DNA from: Polytrichum commune
Taxonomy: Eukaryota > Streptophyta > Polytrichopsida > Polytrichales > Polytrichaceae
Length of the DNA: 64,000 bases
Reading direction: 5' to 3'
NCBI GenBank assembly: GCA_950295325.1
Contig: OX485807.1
Coordinates: 16,953,001 to 17,017,000, forward strand
In this document: positions 56,404-64,000 of the stretch, piece by piece
Layout of the letters: every line of letters begins with the position of its first letter
Numbering within the stretch: the stretch's first letter is position 1
Position numbers and translations under genes: made by a program
Notes under the pieces: model-generated
Told to the model about the DNA's origin: nothing
What the model saw: only the letters and a program-made list of their open reading frames with translations
Databases searched by the model: none

Positions 56404-57924
56404 CACATTGTTCCCATCAACCGGATCAAACTCAAAGACACCCCTCTCTACATCAAATGACATAGTCCACAAATAGTTTATTGATCAATGGATTGACGGG
56501 AAATGCCTCAAGCAATGCAGGTACCGTTCATTCTCACTTGACGATCATTTGCTCCTACATACGATCAACGGTAAGGTGTGATGGAATGATGCCTAGTTGA
56601 CACCCCTGTAGTGGTCTTGAAGCACGTACTTCACTATGTACAAAATCCTCACCTCCACAAAGATCGGTCTTCATCTACGTGAGACAAAACATATATTCAG
56701 TTGTTCCAACAAATTGTCACTTCTATTGCGAATAAGAAATGTGGGGCTTAACATGGAACTATAGACATTTATAGAAACGTTGAGATCAAATACAAAAAAT
56801 CTTTGACATCTATTAAAAATCCGCCGAGGTCAAATATGAAAACGTGGTGACAACTACAATGAATACACCAAAAACTGAAGCATTTCCAAATATCGACAAG
56901 CAACAAATTCTTGTCCCAAAACACAACAAAACAATACCAAACACCGAAACCTAACTTCTAGAAACAAACAAGGGTTGTCATTACTGACGAGAAATTTCAA
57001 AGCTTCACAATTATTGCCAAGACCTTGCCCCGGATGAAAAGCCTTCAAAGTCTATGAAATCACTGAGGTCAAATACAAAATTGTGATGAAAACTAATGTG
57101 ACTACACCAAAACCTGATGCATTGCAAATGCAGCAACCCCTTGCCCTAAAACATTCCAAAACATAACAAAAAACTTGAAACCTCACCTCTAGAGACAAGC
57201 AAAGACTGTGATTTGTGAAGGCAACGCCCTACATAGGTCCATCGTGTTGTTCGAATCAGTCGATGAATGTGCCACAATTGAATAATGCCATTATGCAAGT
57301 TGGCCAAGGTCACCAATTCGCCCAATTACTCTTCGTCCTGAACTTGGTCAATATTGTGCCATCGACATGGTCGAACGTGCCTAAACCCTAAACAACCGTT
57401 GAAGAGCGCCAGCACATTCCTTCCCTAAAAAAATCCCATGACATTTCCCTACATATTAACGCGCTTGATTCAAATTTGGACAAAAACTACACACTTCTTC
57501 ATCCAAGTAATCAAACCCATAATTGTTCTACTGATCTTACTACACACTTTTAGGGGAGTCCTATGTCTATGACCTTATTTTTTCCTACTAATTACTAAAA
57601 GGAGGAATTATCCACCACCCTATTTTACATATAGCCATGTAGGGGGACATATTTCCAATGGTATAGTAGATCTAACGAAATTATAAATTTTACCCTAAAC
57701 GAATTAAATTGACCTTATTTTTTTATCTCACGTGGTTTTCTAAAATTCCCATAGTCACCTCCCCAAGATTTCAATATTTTTCAAGTTCATCAATTGAAAC
57801 ATCCAAAGCATGTCAAACCCCGCTTTGCCACTCCACATCTTCATGTAAATTATTTTCAACTTGCGACCACCAATTCCATCTTTATGACAACATCCTTGCA
57901 CATGTTTGAATTGTCTTGTCCAAC
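56404..57924. other. unassigned intergenic sequence
   Basis: No gene supported. Two diverged copies of a segment (about 56760-57040 and 57040-57200) share GAGGTCAAATA, CACCAAAA and CCTTGCCC, suggesting an old tandem duplication. Confidence 0.4.
57920..57924. repeat. target-site duplication CCAAC (left)
   Basis: Matches CCAAC at 59640-59644 directly after the solo LTR. Confidence 0.9.
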
Positions 57925-59639
57925 TGTGAGGCCAAAACCACCCCCCTTAGGCGTCCTAGTCCGGGTGATGGTGTTGAGAATCACATGTATTGTTCGTATC
58001 AAAAGAATGATCTCTTTGCATTCCGAGGCATACATGTCATTTTGAATCACTTTGTTTATTAGTAGTGACCTCTTGGCTTGTGACCGAATTGGCCTTCTCA
58101 AGAGTCCAACCGGCAGCCTTGGCAACACAAGCTCTCAAGGATATTCTCCTTGCGCCTTTGATTATCCTCTCCTTCACCTTGCCAATGCTAGAGTCCTCCT
58201 CCCTCTCCATTGTTATATAAGTGATTGATTTTTTTTACCAACAAGGATGTAAGTGTTGAAAAACACTCCCTCAATGGTTAACCTCAAATATAGTTGCTTG
58301 TAAAAACCCCACACCCTCCTAGCTATCTAACCACACAACTCACACATTGACTAATTTCATTAAGTCCTCTCCCTAAGTCCTAATTCTAAGTCACTAGGAT
58401 AATGGCACTAAGGTTTGGCCAAGTAAGCTTGTATGCTGCCCAACCGGTAAGCTCGTCTGCTGGCCCAACCGTAAGCTTATATGCTGCCCAACCGGTAAGC
58501 TTGTATGTTGCCCAACCGGTAAGCTCTTCTGCTGGCCCAACCGGTAAGCTCGTCTGCTGGCCCAACCGTAAGCTTATATGCTGCCCAACCGGTAAGCTTG
58601 TATGTTGCCCAACCGGTAAGCTCTTCTGCTGGCCCAACCGTAAGCTTATATGCTGCCCAACCGGTTAAGCTCTTCTGCTGGCCCAACCGGTAAGCTTGTA
58701 TGCTGCCCAACCGGTAAGCTCTTCTGCTGGCCCAACCGTAAGCTTATATGCTGCCCATCCGTAAGCTCGTCTGCTGGTCCAACCGTAAGCTAGTCTGCTG
58801 GCCCAACCATAAGCTTATATGATGCCCAGCCGTAAGCTCAGTCTGATGGGCAGAGACTAGTATATTTGCACTAAGGTTTGGCCAAGCTCCTTAATGGCCC
58901 TAAATTAACACACAAATTAGGAGGCTACATAAGGGATTTCAAACTACAAACTAATTTGGTGACTCTACCTTCTAATCAAATACTTTTCTACTTGGTCTCT
59001 ATGATTTGGAATAAGTAACTAAACTAACTCCCTAACATCACTAAGGCTAACTAATCCACACATGCGGCCTTCAAGCTATAAGAGCTTACTCCCATGGGGT
59101 GAATTGAGAGAGAGAGCTTAACTAACTAACTTCACTAGAAAACTAACAATCCACACACGTGGCTCAAGCTCTTAGGAGCTTGCTCCCTTGAGAGCGCTTG
59201 ATGGAGAGAGAGGAAAATGAGAGAGAAAACACCTTAAGTAGCAAAGAGGGAGAGAGGGGGAGAGGGAGAGAAAAGTGAGGATAGGGTGAGAGGATTAGCA
59301 CCTCCAATCACAATCCCTTAACCTTCACCTTCAAAGTAGGGACTAATCCCCTTCCACCAAGCTTCCTTCTTCCTAAACTAACAAGATGGATCCAAAAGTG
59401 GGCATTTAACCCGCGGAGCTCACCTTGCCTCACCTTACCCCTTACTCACATAATCAAGGCATTCTCCTATTGAACTCAACCCTTGAAATAACCACCCAAC
59501 ACATTCTAATGCCTAAACTTAAATCCACACCACACTTCACTCTTTTTATGTTTTGTGAATAATCATAACACCTCAAAGTCAAACTAAAATTGGTTTCGAA
59601 GAGTTAATCACCACATGTGGGCACCATTTTGGGCTCACA
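57925..59639 (-). mobile_element. solo LTR of the young gypsy family, 1715 bp
   Basis: Read on the minus strand it begins TGTGAGCCCAAAATGGTGCC and ends GGTTTTGGCCTCACA, with a perfect CCAAC duplication on both sides and no internal region. It aligns with the 2244-bp LTR at both ends and in the middle (CAAG..A.T.TATTTGAG.TT, then a GTGTTTTT..ACACTT.CATCC segment). It probably formed by recombination between two LTRs of a full element. It contains a minisatellite at 58424-58856. Confidence 0.92.
58424..58856. repeat. 24-27-bp minisatellite inside the solo LTR
   Basis: About 17 units of two alternating types, AAGCTTATATGCTGCCCAACC and AAGCTCGTCTGCTGGCCCAACC, with or without GGT. The array is flanked by direct repeats GCACTAAGGTTTGGCCAAG (58404 and 58868). 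The open frames across it are translation of the repeat, not genes. Confidence 0.95.
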
Positions 59640-59644
59640 CCAAC

Positions 59645-61489
59645 ACTATAATCTTCCTTGTCACCACCTTGTGCACTAGAACATCAATCAATGTGTGGTC
59701 ATAATCACACTCCTCATCCTCCTCCATACTTCCAAACAAATGAGCCTCAATAAGTGACTTTAGCATACGAGTACAAATGTTATATGTATGCTAGAGGTGC
59801 TCCATACATGTACATGACTAAGAGTTATAAGTTGTGTAGCATATGTATACGTAGTATGGAAAGTTCCAATTAATACCCCTTTGGTGCACTCACGTATACT
59901 CATACGTGTTATGAAAGGTGCACCCCCTTGGGATATGGCAAGTGGTAAACTTCCCCCTCCCCCATGGTCAATTTGGAATAAATTAGATGGAATGATGGAA
60001 CCAAATATATTGTGTAGTTTATTATTTGCACCTAAATTTTTTAATTTTAGAGATGATATGTGATGTATAAAATATGCCATATTGGATTATAACTAATAGA
60101 ATGTGCTCTATAATATATCCAATTTAGATGTTTTAGATATAATATATTGTGTGCGATAAATTATCTTCATGTTGATAATGGAGCATTTGTGTGTTTTTGT
60201 GCCATTGAAATCTAAGTTAATAATATCTAGAAGTTCTAGTTGCCAATACAAAAGCAAGTGCCATTTGGAACCCAATATTTCCTAGTGCCATTCATTGAGA
60301 ACTTAGTCTTAGTTTTGGCATTCAATTGTTGCAGACATTGAAAAAAAAAAAAAACTTTGCATTCCACTTTCCTAATTCACTTCAATTGTTGTAATAAAGT
60401 AAGGGGCTAAACAAGTACCCCCTTTATGATTTATAGTAATTATATGGACCCTTAAAAACACCATGAATTAGATAATCATGTAATTGAATGGTCCAAGCCA
60501 CCAAAATACCCCCTACAATAATACCCCATGGTTGCAAATGATATACATCCCTCCCCAAGGAATCACCCCCCCCCCCCTCTCCCCCACTGGATTGACAATC
60601 CCCCTCCCCAACTAGGTTTTGGAATTGCTTTTGTGATTTCCCAAATACCCTTTAGCTTATGTACATGTGTTTTTTTCAATTACTTTTATTATTCAAACCC
60701 CTGTATTTGATTAGTTTTTCATTTGGCAAGGATCGAAAAACAAACATCATAAAAAAAAATGCATTATGTCTTCAATTTCTATTAACTACTTCACACTCAA
60801 TGATGAACATAATAGGGAGGACCTATGTAATCAATTAAGAAGTCAACAAGGGCCATGCACTTTTGATAACCATGACTAAATCAAGGGTGGTTTGAGGTTA
60901 ATCCGTTTCTTGTTGATACTTCATTGTAGATTTGCTAATGCAACACAAAGTTTTGCTATGCAAATATGGTCAGTAGAAGTTGGAAAACATGGCAAACACA
61001 CCAAATAACACTCACATACCTTATTGTTGAATTGTCAAGCTCTAGAAACTCAAGCATGATCTTATCCCTAAAATATCATCAAGTGGGCATCCCACTATAA
61101 CTTGACCACTATGTATTTGGATACACTGAACATTGCTCATAATTCTCTCTTTGTTCTTTTTTATTTGTGATCAACAATGCAAAGAGACTCAGATTCAAAT
61201 TAAGCTCCCAACATCCCACAATCCTATTCTCAAATAACTCTTCAGGATCCCCGGCCCCACAAAGTAGGGCAGGTTCCCTGAGTATTATTATACATTCATT
61301 ACGTGACCTCCAAATATACTTTGGAATGTCTTTGAAAGCTTAAGAATTCTTCTTGATACTCCAATTTTTATCTCCAACTTTGAAATTGAATGTTGGTATA
61401 AAGCAGAACAAAGCAATCATTGTAAAATTGGTGTGAATACAATGAGAAATAGGTGATAAATTCAACCATGACCATCATTGAGAAATCCT
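59645..61489. other. unassigned intergenic sequence
   Basis: AT-rich with A and C homopolymers (about 60341 and 60567). The segment 61190-61330 is weakly similar to 38340-38470. No supported gene. Confidence 0.4.
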
Positions 61490-61940
61490 CCCTTTTTTTC
61501 TAACAAGTTCAATGGCCAAAGCTTCCACCCACGTGAATGGCTAGCTCCCAATACCTTGGACCTCCAAGCTCATAGGTGGGTGGCCAATCCTTCTACACAT
61601 GCTTTCGGGACTCTCCCCTCTGTCAGTAGCCAATGATAAGATGTGGACTTCCATCCATGGAAGTCTAATCATTAGTTGATCATCATGTTGCTGGAGCAAC
61701 ACTTTAACAACCTGAACCATACTAGGCAACTATGCCCCCACATTGGGCCAACACCCGTGGAGGCCGTGCCATTCAGCCTTGGGTGGGTTTGGTCGACCAC
61801 GTTGCCTCACCCATATAAGCCTCTAGGATTTTGGGTAAGGGCCCCTACCCTACTGTCAAGAAACCCTTTGTCTCTCTCCTAAGAGTTGGGGCCAACTAGA
61901 CATTTTCCCTTAGCCGTTGGGGTTGGAAGCCCCCAGCAAC
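61490..61940 (+). repeat. partial LTR related to the second retroelement
   Basis: From CTTTCGGGACTC (61602) to GGAAGCCCCCAG (61936) it follows 23670-24004 closely: GATGTGGACTTCCAT, TAGGCAACTATG, CCCATATAAGCCTCTAGGA and AAGAGTTGGGGCCAA. Similarity is weaker upstream and stops after 61936. No ends or target duplication were found. Confidence 0.8.
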
Positions 61941-64000
61941 TTCAGACCTCCATAACTTTGACATGTGATCCCTGCCTTTATCAAGCAACCACTTCATCGA
62001 CATCTACTCTTTGCGTAGATGCCAATAGATTCCTTAGTTTCCCCAATTTGGCAAGTCTTGAGGAAATTATGGATGTTCTTACTCGGCAGTCCTAGGTCAT
62101 TGCTGTCCCAAGGCGCTGTCCCTAGGCATAGCCTCACTCAAATTGCCATATCTCCTAGCTCACACCTCTGATTAAGGTGTTCTTGAGCATTCTAGAATCC
62201 ATACGCCATAAGCTACTCATAAGGTTATGGCTCCCACCCACCCACTGAGACTCGGAGTCACAAGGGTAAGGCATTTTCAATGCCTGTGGCCCTCACCTAC
62301 ACTAGGATCACTTTGGCCCTCTCACTAATGACGCCACAGTCCCGGGTGTCACTCCGGGGTCCCCCTTGTGCCCATGGTTTTTCGGGCACTCCTCATGGAG
62401 AGGTGCGCAACATGGCCTCTTTACACTATGAATCACGAAGTCATCCTAGGGCATTGTAAGAGTGTTGATTGGCTATTGAACCCATCCCGGGACCACTTCG
62501 GTTTACACCAAGGAAAAAATGGCAAAGTGACCATGAAGGTCGAGGTCCCCAAAAGACATATTTTAAGGCCTAATTAATACACTGACATGGTCCAATGGGT
62601 TTTGTGGTGAGGGAGGCAAGAGAGGTGGTATGGTAGGAAAAGGCAAGGGCCATTGGTAGAGAAATGCCGTTATAATAATTTTTTAATAATTTTTTTTGGG
62701 GGCCTTCATATACAAATTTTCCCACTAGGTAAGGCTCACAAGGCACACTTTTCAACATCTATATGATATAATGAATCTTGAGAAGCAAGTCCGCCCTCCA
62801 TGTGCCTAGATCATATCATAACCAATGAGACATGCCATTTCTTTCATGCTCTACCCCTTAAACTTGCACCCACATGTTTCATCAAACAATGTGGGACATC
62901 TAGAACTCAAGAATTTGAGTACACATGGTGAAGCAGGTTGCAAATAATGCTCAATGTAGAACACAAGATACATGTCACATGTAAATTACATGTCACATGT
63001 ACAAATTAAATTGCACATTTTTTTTGTAAAAAATGTTGTGAGAAGATTTGTAAGCCACATCTTCGATACATTTAACAAGAAGTGAAGACAAGTAAAGCCC
63101 AAGAGAAGACAAGAGAATGACCAAACTTGAATTTTTTTCAAAAATGCCCTTTTTGGGCATATATTTAAAAAAATTCAGCACATTCACTTTTTGGTGTATG
63201 GTCATTCTTCTTGGTCCACATTCGGTTTACCCAAGGCTTTCAAAATTGATACTTTAAAAAGGTCGGACCATAACAATTGGATCATGAACTCGGACCATTG
63301 AAAAAGGCTCTCTTCCATGGTCCGACTTTGTGGTCCATAATGTAATCCGACACTCAATACCATAAATGGTGCAACATATTTGGAAGTATTAAAATTTTAA
63401 ATTCAAAAGTCTTTTATCACGGTCCATTATATGTTGTATTGATTGGAGGAGTGCAATAGATAGAATGGACATTGAAATTATCGTCAGGTTGGCAAAAATG
63501 GGTTAAAATATGCACATAAAGAATGTTAGAAACAACCCAATATAGGCTGGTTGGGCATTTAAAGTTCAAGGTCCACTCTCACACACTCTCTCACAATATT
63601 CCTCGCATTGACTTTAGCATCATTTTGTATCATTGAGTCAAAACATTGGATCATTAACCTAAATATTGAATGCCAAGCCTCAAGGCATTTTGTTGGTCAA
63701 CTTGAATTCCACCTTGAAGATGTTTGATTGTTCATGAGCTCATGTTTAAACCAATAAAGTGAGAATCTTGATGTCTTGTGATTGTTATGTAAAAAACAAA
63801 TAATGTTGAAAGCATTCCAAGAATTGTGTGTGAGCATATTGCACTTTATGGATATGGAATCTCTCGGGGGGGGGGGGGGGGTAGTCATTGGTTGGAGTAG
63901 CAATATACGTGCGAACAAATGATAGGGTATTTTAAAAACATTGGGGCAAAAAATTATAAATGGACTTAAGAGTAATATAGGGTATCAAAAATGGCACTGG
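61941..64000. other. unassigned sequence to the window end
   Basis: No supported gene. It includes a G homopolymer at about 63867-63882 and T/A-rich stretches. The GTCCCAAGGCG at about 62107 faintly recalls the second element LTR end. Confidence 0.35.

Noticed and set aside
58386..58710. Open frames on both strands reading as short peptide repeats
   Set aside because: They are translations of the 24-27-bp minisatellite in the solo LTR.

Overview
The window looks like nuclear DNA of a land plant. The evidence is a short interstitial run of the plant-type telomere repeat (CCCTAAA), GT-AG introns, an AP2/ERF transcription factor, tRNA-like Pol III boxes and nested Ty3/gypsy LTR retrotransposons. 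A seedless lineage (moss, lycophyte or fern) is my guess from the second retroelement and the unusual gene families. That is inference; nothing here fixes the species.

Layout. 1-2.3 kb: a twin 90-bp repeat, a broken minus-strand reading frame and possible first exons of a basic protein. 2.53-8.47 kb: a 234-bp satellite array of about 25 monomers with higher-order structure and a repeated G-quadruplex motif. 8.485-9.969 kb: four exons encoding a divergent DNA N4/N6-methyltransferase-like domain. A second, broken copy lies on the minus strand at 44.9-46.1 kb. 10.3-10.6 kb: two large palindromes in a 139-bp tandem duplication. 10.9-29 kb: a nested block. An old SWIM zinc-finger element is interrupted by a very young complete gypsy element (11734-23432, LTRs 2244 bp, TSD CTCAG), and 87 bp further on by a second, 3'-truncated gypsy-like element (LTR 23520-24404). 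30.4-36.2 kb: TIR elements, a diverged LTR of the first gypsy family and a tRNA-derived SINE-like unit. 40.28-41.42 kb: an intronless AP2/ERF gene on the minus strand with an unfamiliar N-terminal half. 42.2-64 kb: a MITE with TTA target duplication, tandem repeats of 154 bp and about 54 bp, a second copy of the SWIM element, LTR remnants, a TIR element rich in TGACACG motifs, and a solo LTR with a perfect 5-bp duplication (57925-59639).

Only two loci look like possible host genes: the methyltransferase-like gene and the AP2/ERF gene. The most interesting signal is the methyltransferase-like family. It keeps the bacterial beta-type motif order (IV before I), but DPPY is replaced by DIPE or DLRE. 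One copy is split from its likely 5' exons by the satellite array. A second theme is one LTR family (ends TGTGAG/CTCACA) whose members each carry a different minisatellite or unrelated block at the same internal position.
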